64,000 nt of DNA from Manduca sexta. Lineage: Eukaryota; Arthropoda; Insecta; Lepidoptera; Sphingidae. The stretch covers positions 8,910,727 to 8,974,726 of the forward strand of contig NC_051123.1 in the NCBI RefSeq assembly GCF_014839805.1, written 5' to 3'. This document shows, piece by piece, positions 44,066 to 59,000 of this stretch. How positions within the stretch are numbered: position 1 is the stretch's first letter; each line of letters opens with the position of its first letter. Position numbers and translations under genes: made by a program. The notes under the pieces were generated by a model. It searched no databases. It saw only the letters and a list, made by a program, of their open reading frames with translations, and was not told the DNA's origin.

Positions 44066-47000
44066 GTGAGTCTTACGTAACCGTCCGCACACCAATGTTT
44101 ACCACGCCGGTTCGGAAATAGCTTGAAATTCGCCACTGCGTGTCCTTCGAACGCGTTCGGAACGAATTGTGGGTTTGAGGATTTTTTTTACGGTTTTTTT
44201 TACGTTGCGGAGTTGCTATGGCTGCCGGTGGGTATCGATTTTGTCTAGGGTGGCATGATCGTGTTAAGGTGGGCAGACGACGGGTTACCTAACGGGAATG
44301 AATGGCCGGGCGGTGGTGTGCGCATGCGTGCGTCGGTACCCCGACCGCCGCCAGACTGGAGTCCAGACTGGAGGAAATTGCAACGGAGCCTTCGCGTAGC
44401 ATGAATTATGCATAACTGCAGTCGGCATTATCGAGTTTTTTACGTTCATGGAAAGAGTTATGTAAGATTATAGAATCGTAAATTAGGTAAGCAGTTATTG
44501 TACAGCGAAATGCTTTTATAAATCTTGTTTCAATTCTAGCATTTACGCTCTATTAATTTGACGTTCATATTTCATTCATAATTTTGAGTCCCATGAAACT
44601 TATAAGGATGAATTAGAAAATTCTAGATGTTTTAGAGAGCACTTACACCTATGTGATTAATGGTACTAATGCACCGGCCAGTCGTCACACAAGTTACACG
44701 TCGCGAACACCTCGCCTCGTAAGGCTTTGGATGAGTTTTTATTGCTGGCTGATAACATTTTACGAGCGGCTAGCAATGCTGTTTTTCCAACACCATTCGT
44801 TGTACTTAATACTAGCTTTTTATTCATCACGATTCTTATAAAAAGAAGATAATTTAATTATGTTTTATACAAGTATAAGTGAGTTGTAATATGTTCGCTG
44901 ACTTTTATTTTAAATCGGTGGTAAAAATAAAGAAAATTAAAGTTGATAAAAGGTTAATGAGTAATTGCGATGGTTGGAAGGTGAATGTTTCAAATAAACT
45001 GAAGTCAGACAAGGAAAACGGTGGAATTGTAAACACAGATATGTAAATGTAAATTTGTTTTAAAGAAACAATTATTTAAAAATATTCCTGATGTATAATA
45101 AGAACTTATATAATTATTATTGAATGAGATTAAATTCTAAATTGGAGTATTTAAGTGCTAAGAAAAGCATTTTACAAATAAAAACATGAAAACAAAATGT
45201 CCTAGACTAGTTTTCTTTATAAAATCTAGATTCTCTTGATGAACTGTAGGTTGCATTTTTCGTGCCTAAACCAATATTTAATGATTCATTTACATAGTTA
45301 CCGACTGTTAGAATCAAACGCTACTATCACGCGCAATCCTAACATTTGAGCGTGGTACCTAATCTAAAAAAAACAAGTTTGCCTTATAAATAATGCAAAC
45401 AGAGTTAATTCTTATTATGGTACTCATTTTTTTCACCGAATTAATTAAATGGTTTTTATCGCTTAGTTATGTTGATCTATTAGATTTCTTACATAGTTAA
45501 TATTTTATTCTTAAATCAGTATGCGATAATATTATTTTAAATAGGTCCTCGTCTCTATAGTCCTACTAATATTACAAATGCGAAAGTTTGTGAGGATGGA
45601 AGTATGTATGTTTGTCTGTTCCTCTCACGAAAAAACTATTGAACGGATTTGGATGAAACTTTACAATAATATTGGTTAAACATCAAAGTAATACATAGGC
45701 TACAATTTATAATGATTTTGTGTAATATGATGCTTAGCATGTTGCGCTGAGCAGCTCATTCTGCTTATATTTTTCTATCACTGAAAATTCTATTCTACGA
45801 AGGTATGTTTAGGTACTTAGTTTTTATTACTTTTTTATTTTATTTATCAGAGATAAAACAATTTTATTATTATGTCAGTTCACGGCGATCACTGCACTAG
45901 GCTCCAGGCCCGTTTCGCAGTAGACCAAATATAAATTAACAATATATACATTATCATTAGGCGACCGAATCCGTTCCATGTCTTAATTTTATTCGTAAAA
46001 AATAAATAAATGCTAATTATTGATGTCCCTCTCGTAATGTACAGTTATAAGATCTCTAAATGATCCATTCATCTTCGTATGAACCCCAATAGAAGTTACA
46101 TGCCCATTTTCTAAATATAAATCTACTGCATTTGATTATATTTATTTTATAACGTTATGCGCGATCGATAATCCTTGTTTGCTTAATTTCAAGTAAAACA
46201 CACATCGCTCCTTTATCCCCGAAGGCGTAGGCCGGGGTGCAACCAGGACACCCACGTGTAGTTTGATATGACTGGCGCAAGTCTATGCTTAGCCTAAGCC
46301 CATATCGGGCACATATTCCAAAATAGCTGAAACTGACCAGAAAAACCCAATATCACTTTGCCCGACTCAGGATCCAAACGTAGGACCTCTGAACAGTATA
46401 CCGCGCACGCAATGCAATTACGCCACCAAGTAATTTCAAGTAATCGTTATAAACAGGGTAATTGAACTTGCAGATTAGTTTCAAGGTTATTTGTTACTTT
46501 ATAAGACAATTCCACGAAAATTCTAATTAAATACAAATTCAATTCATTGACATGCCTCAACTTTTTAGCTAACGTATACAATTCTGTCTGATTAGGAATA
46601 ACACCACAATATAGGAATTCCATAACAGATTAAATAGCTTGAAACATGTAAAATAATTCTTACCTATTACTGTTTTTCATATAGATATAAATTCCAAATT
46701 GTATCATTTATTTAAGCCAATATTATACTTGTGGAGGAACACTGTCACCCAAAATACAGGTTAACCTAGTTTGGGTGTCGGGGGACCAAAACCTTATTAT
46801 GTAAAAATATTATTTTTTGGGAAACAAATAAATAAAAAAAACAAAAAATTTAAAAAAAAACTTTAGTACTCGACTTCTGCTCCCAAAACTGTCCAGACAC
46901 TTCAATTTAAAGGGTATTGCCTATGTCAGCGCTGGGCATTAAGAGTCTAATGTCAAATAGAAACAAAGGCTGTGCACTGCCATATCGTTTTTTATTTCTT

Positions 47001-50000
47001 TGGGTAGCTATTTGGTTCGGTAGGTCGTAGGCGTGGAATATAATATCAGGTGAGAGACGAACTCGTCACCTCATTCAATTCAATAATAAAATGGCCCGTA
47101 GATACAAAGCCGCGCCTTCGCATAAAGCCTACCTGGTTCTGACTATAAAATCCACGTCAGTCCAAACGAACCGATTATTCGACCTATGTAAAACGAAAGA
47201 AATTTTAACTGCAGACCATCTTTAAAAATAAGTATTTGTTTTGCTGATGAAATGGATTTTGATAGGCAGTTGACTAAGATTGGCTAAGTTCTGATAAAAA
47301 AACTAGCTTGAATAACTTACTGATACCTTACTTATTGGAATGATTATGAACAACTTAGTAGGTACCCATAGCATCTATTACTTAGTTGTTATTGATTTAT
47401 TACTATCGGGAGAATAAGGAAGCTTGGTCTAAGCTATTAACTCCTATACACCTATCTCTCATTAGATATCTTCAGACATATTTTTCTCCACATCTTAAGC
47501 AGTTAATCCCACTTTTGTCACTAGCCGCGAACAATGTCGTTGCGTAACCTCGAAGATGATTCATACGACACTGAACAGGTTTTCAAGTAGCAATTATTTA
47601 ACGTATTGTAAAGTACTGATGGGTACGTCTTGTATTGTTTTCTTTTGGTAACGCCTGACGTGCTTAACATATCATTGGTATTTTTGCTGGGGGTAGAATT
47701 TATTTTATATCCGCCCGGATAGCGATCTCCGTACAAGGTGTTAAAACCCGTCATAGCGGCCCACGTAAGTGTGTCGCGTTCCGGGACCAGCTTGTGTATA
47801 TCTGGTTCCAACAGGCCGGCATAATAGTGCGGACTGTCAAGGGGTAATCGTGTCTAGTGGGTCGACATTCTATCGGACCCCACTCCACTTATTAACAGGT
47901 GCAGTGCGGTCACTTTGTCGTGCCTGTACAATAAGAAGATATAAATTTTTTTAAGTAAACATTGTCATGATTGTAAACAAGTAAATTAATAATGATTTGT
48001 TGACGTACTTTGTTATAGGAATTACTAAGATAGGTACCATTTCTTAAATGGATAGTAAGTATAAATAACATGTTTTGGGCTCCAATATAACTTTAGCGAC
48101 TTATATGTAAGGCGAACCTGCAATGGGCCAATATTAAATATAGTGGGTTTAAAGTCCCAAACCCCATTAAAAGAAAGAAAACCCTTGTCCAATAGTGGGC
48201 TAGCAATTTCAAAGTACAAATGTGTTTAAGGTGTCAAGGAATATGTCTTTTATACCAAAGATAGGCAAAGGCCGAAAAAGCAAACAACATTAAGACTTAC
48301 TGACGCGACCTCGTCCTGAGGCCTTAATATAAAATGTTAGACTTTATTAGATAAAATGTAATTATCCGTCAGATAAAAAAATAACGTGTGGTTAAATATT
48401 TTATGATTAGGTCTTAGATTGTTACAGTTTAAGAACCTTCAAAAAGAAGCCGTTTTAAATGTTGACAACGTTTCAATTTCTCTAGCAATCTGTTTCTAGT
48501 TGGTCGTATTTTCGCGTTTATAAAAATAGATTTAAAAATGGTATAAAATATTTGAATTATTCCTACCAATGCTAAATTTACTTATACCGTAAAAATAAAA
48601 AAAGGAGAAAAATAACTAACAAAACGAAATTGGTGAATATAATTTTCAAAGACGTCAGGAAATTAATTATTCTGGACTCAAATGAAATGGGGAAAACCGG
48701 GAAATGAATTTCCAGACACTTTAACTCCACAATATCATGGGAAATTCGGATTGATAGCAATTTTAAATGTGACGCATCGTAGATAATTATCATAAATTCC
48801 CTAACGTGCTCTTGAATGTTAGTACACATTCAACCGAGATAAGATCTTATCATTACAATTGTGTTGCATACATGAATTACCTCAATCCACTTACGTTGCC
48901 AATGACCGATTGGCGCGGACTTTGTTTTTGATTTTATCCGCGAATGAAATTAATAGGGTTTTTTTTAAACCGAACGACTTGACCAGCAAGTCCCTAGCAT
49001 GATGAGCGCCATGACTTCAAAACACGTAGAATTTTAGACTACAAATCACTAGACAATAGGTGTTTATTTGACCAGCAAGTCGCTAACATGATGATAAATA
49101 CCAATATTAATATTTTGACACCACCTATAATTTAAAAATACAAATTACTCCACCTTAATTGTTAGTCCCTTTACTCTTAGTATTTAATCTATGTCAACAT
49201 TCAAACGAGAACACAACAATGACTACACGTTGTTACTTGGCAGTAGTAATCGACATTGCGCTGATATTTACTCTTACTTAACATAAGTAAACTTGTAGCT
49301 AGACTTACGATAGACAATAATAAACATTATTGTTTATAGTATGTACATTGTACAGTGTTTATTTACTCAAATTATATGAAGTTACATTTTACATGGCAAA
49401 GGACGCGTGTTCAGCCTAATCCGTTTTCTTTAAGGTCGACAAACAACTTGTGGGTCACAGACGAATTGAGGATGATACGGATTTGTGAAAGAAGATAGGA
49501 GCGAGATGACTTAATTTTTAGTAGGTTGTAGAAATTTGGGTTAGAGTGTAAGCCTTGTGTATCTGATCATCAGCCATCATTTTACTGGTCTCTCATAGAA
49601 TCCGCCTGGATAGGTACTACCGCAATGTCTATTTCGGCCGCCAAGTAGCAGTGTGTAGTCACTGTTTTGTTCCGGTATGATGGACATTGTAGCTTGTATA
49701 ACTACTAGACATGATGAGACTTAACATCTCGTGTCTCAGGATGGCGAGCGCAGTGGCACACCAAACAATACTTTGTAATTCAAGTTGTTGGATGGTGCTT
49801 CTACTGTTTATGGGCGGTCGTATCGCATACCATTAGGCGAACGGCAAGCTCGTTTCGTCATTCAAAGCAATAAAAAAAAACCCTCTGGACCTTTGGAGAA
49901 TTAGGTTAATAGAAACCCCCTCCAAAGTGTTGCCTGATTTATTATTCAGAAGTTTTTTGGCTAAAAGCTGTGTATAACAGTTATAAAAATAAGTAATTTT

Positions 50001-53000
50001 TACTGACGAGAGTTAAGAACGGAAACCACTTTCATTCTCACTAAAACAAAATATTACTGTGAATTTTTTATACCAGAATTTCGCATTTAAATATAGCTCC
50101 GTTGAAATGGTAGAGGCAATCACGCTGGCAGAGCATGATCGTGATTTTCGGCGGCTATATAAATTCTAATGTCAATATGTAGATACGAAGTATTTTTTCC
50201 TTTGTAGAATGTCGAATGATTCCACGTGCGAGTTAATTGCGTCATTATAGGATTAGAAGTGCAGTATCGGTTTCTAGAAATTTCATGGGTAAAAAGCATC
50301 TGTATGAAAGAGCATCGCTTGGGACCGGCTCGACTGATTCCTCTTTTTTTTGCCGTTATTTTTAGGCAATGATATTTCGGAATGTAGGTTTTATATCGAT
50401 ACATAATGAGTTTAATTTGGATCCAGGGATTAACGACACGAACTATCAACGTTGCTTTTTCGAGCAAGTTTTCTGATTGTTATTGGTAAAAACACAGTCG
50501 AAACGATTGTCACTTTTGATATATAAACGCAATGAAGCCGATTCAAGCATTTGGTATTTAAACCCAGTGAAACCGATTCAGTCATTTTTGGTATTTAAAA
50601 GCAGTGGAGCCGATTCAGTACTTACTTGGTATTTAAACCCAGTGAAGCCGATTCAGTCATTTTTGGTATTTAAACTCAGTGAAACCGATTCAATAAGTTT
50701 TGGTATTTAAACCCAGTGAAGCCGATTCAGTAATTTTTGGTATTTAAACCCAGTGAAGCCGATTCAGTAATTTTTGGTATTTAAACCCAGTGAAGCCGAT
50801 TCAGTAATTTTTGGTATTTAAACCCAGTGAAGCCGATTCAGTAATTTTTGGTATTTAAACCCAGTGAAGCCGATTAAGTAATTTTTGGTATTTAAATCCA
50901 GTGAAGCCGATTCAGTAATTTTTGGTATTTAAACCCAGTGAAGCCGATTCAGTAATTTTTGGTATTTAAACCCAGTGAAGCACATTCAGTAATTTTTGGT
51001 ATTTAAACCCAGTGAATCCGATTTAGTAATTTTTGGTATTAAAACCCAGCAAAGCCTAATCAGTAATTTTTGAAATTTAAACCCAGTAAAGTCGATTTAG
51101 TAATTTTTGGTATTTAAACGCAGTTAAGCCGGTTCAGTTTCGTCTACAGCTCAGACATTCACAACGTACTGTGGAGCGAATTAAAATAATACCAATTATG
51201 ACGTCTCGACGGTTAATATACGGATTCATGCGATTAAAGTCGTTGGCAACTGGTATTGATGAAATATATGGGTTATTTAAATACAATATTTATTGTATTT
51301 AAAAGAAAAAAGTCTTATATCTGTACTAACATATAAAGCTGAAGAAATTGTTTGTTTGTTTTAACGCTCAAATCTCAGAATCAACCGTTTTTGACATTTT
51401 TTTTGAGTAATAATAAGTTACATTACTCTTCAATGCTGTAGGCTAATTTTCATCTCTGGAAAATATTTATGAATTTAACGCGGGCGGAGCCGCAGGCAAA
51501 AGCTAGTTTTCAATAATAGCTCAGTTGAATGTGGATTATAATAAATTCGGTAGGAGATACACCAATTGTCATCGTCTACGATTCTAAAATTAAGCAATAG
51601 GTTGTAAGTTTGTCTTCTTTTTTAGTAGGTAGGGGCCCGTGTAGTGGAAATATTTTGTAATTTATAGTTCTGGGTGGTTGCTGCTGCTTATGGGTAGTTG
51701 TAGACGAGTGACTTGCTCTTTTAATACGCACACACACAGCCGTACCAACGCATCCTACCCATTCCAACGGGGATCGAACCCGAAATCTCAGCACTGTAGT
51801 CGTGCCGTACATCTACGCCACCAAAGCAGTTAGACGTTAGTAACAGTCGCATAAAAAGGATTTCCACTATTTAATATCAGCGAAACTTGTGTTTTTCCAT
51901 CGACAAATATGTTTCGTCATTTTATTTTGTACGTATTATCTAGTCTTATGACTTCGCCAGACGTGTGACAGACGCAGACAAACAGTTTTTATTTATTTAA
52001 TACAAATATTTGCATTTGAATTTTGAATGCAGTTTAACTAAAGTTAAAATCTGATACATATATTTTAACCGGGATATAGCTAGTTGCTAGTCATGCCTAA
52101 TGATTATGATAATGATCTCTGTCGTTCGAAATAAAATGATTTATTATTATTATATCTTAGAATGAAAAATACCGCATATTGCTTTATAGTCAATGCTCAT
52201 ACTTAGTTTAATTTGAGTAGGCGTCCCTGCAATCTACACCGGGAAAACTTGCGAAATGGTTTATCGAATGCTGGGGCCGGAAAAGAGTGGAAGGGAATTA
52301 GGGAAAGGACTGAAAATGTTCGCGACATCTCATAGGCCTCAAAGTGAATTTGCAACCATGAGATATACACATGTAACGTTCTGTTTGGCCAGAGTCGTGA
52401 CAAATGTCCATCGTGCATGGCGTGCATTCGGTGTGTAAACCGAACGCACAAGAATTGCCTCCGTGAGAAACTCAATATTAATTGTTTTACTGTTGTATGA
52501 TCTGATCTTAGATTTTCTTGCCAGAGTTCCTTGCCCGTTCTTCTATAGTGAGAACTGCTTTCCGAACTGGTGGTAGAGTTAATATTGACGGAATCTAAAT
52601 AATGTATAACATTTTTACAGATTCAAATAAATCATTTCATTTCATAGATGTGAGAAAGCCGCTGTGTAATGCAAACAACTTGACTTAGTTTATGTACGAC
52701 TGTCTCATGCGAGACTATCCAGCCCATACCTACCACTCTATCTCCTGTAAGCCGTGCCACATGATCGGCAGTGGAACGCATTGTAACACCGAATAGTGAA
52801 GTTCGCAGAGTCTGGGAGTACTATTCAGTCTTCAGTCATAAATTTAATGATAAGGACTGGTTGCCTGTCTCATGTCTGACACCCTGGGGGGATTGGGTAC
52901 CACAGGAAAATTGTATACCAGGCTGGTCGGCATCGTAATCCAACCCTCGACCTCCCAGCACACACCCCACTTATAATGCAAGTAGACTAAAAATGTTCTT

Positions 53001-56000
53001 GTAGCTATGACGAAGTGTATAAGAAAGAAAGTAAGCATCAATCATTGTCATCTTGTGTTTGTTGCATGTTATAATATTTTAGGTTGTTTTAATGTTCCCT
53101 TTTATGTTTTCTTGTCCTTTTCTCCTGTGAGATATTCTTGGCGTGTTGTGTGCTAAATGTTTTTATTATTATTATAATTAAAAAGGCGACTCTTCAAAGA
53201 TATAAAAAAATTGTTAGTCGATATTTATTTATTTAACACATTGTGAAACATAGAGGTTTTCTTCGGATCTTTTATAGCCCGGATGAGTATCTTTTTGATC
53301 TACACTTAAATACTCAATCAACTTTATTGTCGCGTGTCCAGAGTTATATAACAAGGAACATTTTGTCTTGTCGTGAGGTGTTACTTTATTAACAGCTTGC
53401 TGATCCAATTAGCACGTTTGATAGTGTATAAAAATATTATGCTTGTGTAGTTATGTTTTAGTAACTACAAAATAAGTATTATACGGTTTGTCCATTATTT
53501 ACTATTGACATAAACAGGGCATTACTCTACTTGTAAGCCTACATTGGTATAAGAATGAAAATCTCACAGTAAAAAAAGTTACACATCTTAAAAACATGTT
53601 ACTTCTATTATGATGTTCCTAATTAGTTTGCCACCACGATATATATGTGAGAAGTAGACTCAACCAAACTCAACATACAGTCACAGGAAAGCAAAATTTC
53701 CAAGTTTGTTTACTTGGACGACATTTTTTTCCGCAGTAAAAATCCATGTTTAGGTTGCCATTCTTGAACCTAGGAAGCGGCAGAATGGTCATATCTGACT
53801 CGTCGGCTATCCAACCCAGCAGTGGCGAAGCGTCCATACAATCCGATTTCTACTGGCTTCCCTTTTAGGTTCATTTACGTTTGTCATGGTTTATGTTTTC
53901 TGTTAAATTAGCCGCGATACGTTAACTAAGGCTTTTTTTTCGCCTCGAGTTACCTTTTGAAAAATTTCAATCTTCGCAACTGCAACCCAGATGTCATCGC
54001 AATGCCCTCTGGGTCTGGTCCCTACAAATTTTAGGCCGTCATACCTACAAACCTGTGGTGGCCTGCTTCTGCGCATGTAAAACAGTTCCGAGGAGTCGAG
54101 AGTGCATCCGAATTTGCCGGACCCTGCACAATGCCGCTACGCTTGCAGTTATTTTAGTTAAAAAATGAGACTAGTGAGCCGATTTTAAATAAAATCTTTG
54201 GGACTAATCTGGAATATTCTTTAAAATAATAAAAAATAATTTACCAAAAAAGGTTAATGAATGTAAGTTCAGACGTAACAAACACGGAAAAATGCACGTC
54301 CAATTGTGCATCTTCTCCTTTTTTTAAAGTCATTTATAAATATATTTGTAAAATGTAAAAATATATTTGTATTTTTAAGTAAGTAAGTTGTATTTTTAAG
54401 TAAGGTTTGTATATTTAAGTAAGAAATAACTGTTGTTTGTGGTTAGTTATAGTATATCAGACAACTGAAAAATAGGATCATTCTCTGGATAAAAACAACG
54501 CTCAATCAAAATAACATTTTTTTTGTATAATACTAGCTTTTACTTTTGGACCGCGTGAAGGAGTTTTTTGGGATAAAAGTCCCGCTATAAGTTGTCCGTC
54601 CCGTCGAGAAAGTTGATAGCGGGAATTTTATCCTGGAAAATTCTTTCACGCGGGCAAATAAAATATACAATTATAATGAAAAGAGAAGGGAACACTCATT
54701 GTACTTAATAAGATTGCCTTATCAAAAGGTCGATGTCTTCTCAAGTCATTGTTGGTAAATTAGTGAAAAAATATATGACGTACTTTAGTAACAGATTTTT
54801 GTCTCCTAATGATGAGACTAATAAGTTACGAAACGGGAAAAATAACTAGCTATACCACTTAGACCTTTGTCAGCATTCATCTCGTCTAAGCCGTTTTCAA
54901 AAAAGGATTCCAATCTTAATTTCCAATCCAATGCTGAGAATAAACCAATTAAAATAAATCATTTTAAGCATGTGAAAAAATCTTTGTTCTCATTGGTCCA
55001 ATTTAACGATGGATTGTAAAAACAAATTGGGTTGTTTATTGAAAACGGCTGTTTGTAAAAATTACCTGGTAGAGGATTCATTAAGACGTCACTCCTTACA
55101 TGGTTAATGGATCCTGATCGGGTCACTGCCATTGATTAAACTTAAATATATTGATGCTATGTTGTGTTTCATATCATGAAATTGCAGGAGTCCAGAAATG
55201 AGATTCTCCTATAATTTATCAATCGTCATTTCTCTTCTCCGAGAGTTCGTCAGTGTACTCAAAATTTCTCTGGTGTATTAATCATGTTCTTTTTCATGGT
55301 CTGTTGTGACTACCTTCTGACTGTTCGTTCGTTCTGTTGGTTGCGCCAAAGTAGTTGTGACTGGGTTTTTCCATCTTAAGAAAATTACTCAGTCACAGCT
55401 CGGAGTCAGGAGGTTGGCGTTGTGATACACCCGTGCCTCGGAAAGCCGTTGGTCTAGCACCTGATTTCTTTTCGGGTCATGTCGGATTGTTGTCTCAATG
55501 GACTATGAAAGTGAAGGAACAGAGACTGCACCTGTGTATTGCGCACACACTTGTACTCTATAATATCTCCTGCGTACCTGGCTGATTGCCGTTAAGATTG
55601 GGAGCCGTGGCCGAAATTCAACTACGGATTTGTTCATTAGCGATATAATGTTTAGAAAATCTAAAATCTACAAAAAAAAAAATAAATAAAACGTGAACAG
55701 CAAGTGTAGAAAACCAGTTAGTTTCTTCAAAGTTTTTTTGTTTGATTTGTTAGTCTTTTTGTTTGATTTGTTAGTTTGTGGTGATACCGTGGGACGGTCC
55801 AAGGTCGCCACCACACCGTAACCGGCGTGATGCGCTGTACACACTCATGTGCAGTGTGCGTGTGAACACGTTTATTCAAACTGGAAAATAAGAGGTATCG
55901 AGTAGAACTGGGTGGATGAATTTAGGGTGTAAATTAAGGCTTCATTATTTTTAATATATTGATGAGAATATATGTATTGAAAGTTTAAGAATATATTTTA

Positions 56001-59000
56001 TTAAGTAGATATTCAAAATGGATTGGATAATAAAAGGTATCGAGTATAACTGGGTGGATGAACTTAGTGAGCAAATTAAAGCTTAATTATTTTTAATATA
56101 TTGATGAATATTATATTGAAATTTTATGATTGATTTTTTATTAAGTTTTTTATTAATTCATAATGATTTCTTATATTTAAGCGAAAGTCAGACTTCAAAT
56201 TAAACCAAGTTCTAGATTTTATCGCGGATTTTAGTTTTATTTTAGTCCCGAAGTTGTGGAGATTGCAAACATCAGTCTTTCCCGTGACAACGACGGAATC
56301 AAAACTTTCGAAACGTTAGCTCGATAGTAAACAAAACTAAAAACCAAGATAAAATTCAATTCAATTCACGATCTGGGAAGTAATGGATAAGAAATTTCGG
56401 ATATGGATACGGATATGGATATATGAATAAAATTATATCGGTTTCGGATATGTAATTATTTCGGATTATCCGGTAGTTTCGGATAGTTTCGGTTACGGAT
56501 ATTAGATTAACTGTTCACGATTGCGTGTTTCTATATAGCCTTCCTTGTTAAATGGGCTATCCAACACAAAATTATTTTTTTAATTCAACCAGTAGTTCCT
56601 GAGATTAGCGCGTTCAAACAAACAAACTGTTCAGTTTAATAGTATAGATTATAATAATTATTCTCATTGTATCTTTCTTGCGCGAAATTACGGCGTGAAG
56701 GTCGGTCCTTTTGAAAGACTTGTGTGTGGTTTCAGCTCAAACATGTAGAGGCCTCTTTTAGATAAGTACTTTAATGCAGTTGGAATGTGTACACTTTTTG
56801 AGATATTCTCTGTCTCAGTGCCGGATTTATATTTTTTATGAGTGTAGGCCACTTTATTTCTGCCGCCCCATGTATGTAGGTTTATATATCTAAGTATTAA
56901 TACTTAATAATTTTCCATTTGTTTGTATTATGGAAGGCACTAAAGCTAAATAAACGAATGATTTATTAAGTCGAGTGAGCGTCCTCTGAAATCTGCCGCC
57001 CCTAAGAAGCTGTCGCACATAGGCCGCGGTCTATACGGCCTATTTACAAATCCAGGACTACTCTGTCTGCATTAATGGGAGAAATACAGCTAAAGACAGC
57101 GCCCACAAGATGCAAGGACCGTTGCTGAGTTGGCAGGAATTATATTTGTTCTTTGTATGGGATCTTGCTCGACTAGGGGTTTAGTTATTAAGTAAAGCGC
57201 ACCTGCCATGTATAATTAATCTTTAAATTCAATTATTATTATTTATAATTTCAGATCGCTTTTATAAGTTTTTTCATTTGCCACGCTTTGCGGATGACAA
57301 TTGATAGACTAACACACCCCCGCGTTGATTTAAGACGTCCTCATACTTTTTCTGAAACAAGAGATATTTTCATTTTTACGGTAGAACCAGACAATCTTTT
57401 GTAATAATATATATTTAAAAAAATATATGTTTAAGTACGTAACTTAAAAAATAAATATGAGAATTGTAATGTCATTGCAGATTTAGTTTAAGCCGGATTT
57501 ACACAAATATTGTATTTATAAGTACTTATCTGTTCATATCTACATTGAAAACCGGCGGTCGACCAAACAAGGAGGTGACAATGTGTACCTATCATAATCG
57601 AGGTTAGTTTCGCACTGGTGATTTAAAAACGCTATTGCCGCTCCTTCTATTTTCTTAATTATTTAATTTATATAAATTCGTTTTTAATTTTTTGTAAAAC
57701 CTAGTGTTATTGTTTTTGTATTATTTCAAATACAAAATATTTTAGTAAATATATTAATTACTAAAATAAAATTTCTTTATAAAATTTTAAAGGTATAAGT
57801 ATTTGAAATACTAACAACAAAATACCCCAGCGTGTAGTACTAATTTGAAATACCAATTGCAAATTTAATTTTTAAGTATTTTTATTACAAATAAAAACCT
57901 TTTTCTAAAATGGATAAAAACACTGATACTAACTAAAAGTGCGATTTAAAAAACGTTTATAAAACTTTAAATATCTAATGCGAAAGCAATCACAGTACCA
58001 CATCGTGATGTTCGTTAGTTAGCATCGATTTAATGTAGTTAACTAAATTTTAAGCGCATAGGTTAGTGTACAGCGAACGCCGGCTGTTTCAGGGTCATTA
58101 CACGTTTCCACCAGATTTGTCCAGTTTTATAGCATAGGCCGGCAAATATACAGGGTCATTTTGACATTGCGTTACCAAAATGGAACCATATACTCGTCTT
58201 CACCTTTACTGACATTGTGCCAAAAATCATCCATGAATAATGAATATTTTCACCAAAATTCCTGGTTTTAGTTTTCTGATTTTTTGATCATTTTATAGTT
58301 TAATGCGAATATGGCGTATGCGTGAGTGTATTTTTGACTGAATGTATGATGTTGCCGCAGCGACCAATTCTCTTAGAGTATTAGTAGTGCCATTAGGACA
58401 CGTAACATTAAAATTACTTTTTATTAATATTTATTTTGATCGAAAATTACACTTTTTTATTTTACATCTACGGCTCAAGTAATTTATTGTAAATTGTTAT
58501 TTTCAAGTAGATAAGTATGTGGTTTCATTTAGTAACGTAATGTCGTAATGACCCTGTATACTGGCCAATTGTATTTTTACACAATTATGCCGGCCTGTTT
58601 AAAGCGGATATACATCGGCTGAACCCGGAATGCAACACACTTACGTGGACCACTGTCTCGGGTTTAATACTTTGTATACAGTGGTGATAGTGATAGCGGC
58701 GATAGCCTAGTTGGGTGTGGAACGGACTGCCGAGACGAATGTCCGCAGGTTCAAAACCTAAGGGCACACACCTCTAACTTTTCTAAAAATTATGTATGTA
58801 TTCTTTGTGAATTATCGCTTGCTTTAACGGTGAAGGAAAACATCGTGAGGAAACCTGCATACCTGAGAAATTCTCTATTACGAATTTTCGAGGGTGTGTG
58901 AAGTCTACCAATCCGTACTAGGCCAGCGTGGTGGACTAAGGCCTAATCCCTCTCAGTAGTAGAGGAGGCCCGTGCCCAAAAGTGGGACAATGTATAATAC

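Noticed and set aside
50477..50710. 77-codon open frame across the 37-bp satellite
   Set aside because: The repeat unit is not a multiple of three, the frame breaks after a few units, and no start or splice context is present.
50524..51133. Possible CRISPR array
   Set aside because: Units are directly adjacent with no variable spacers, and the host is a eukaryote.
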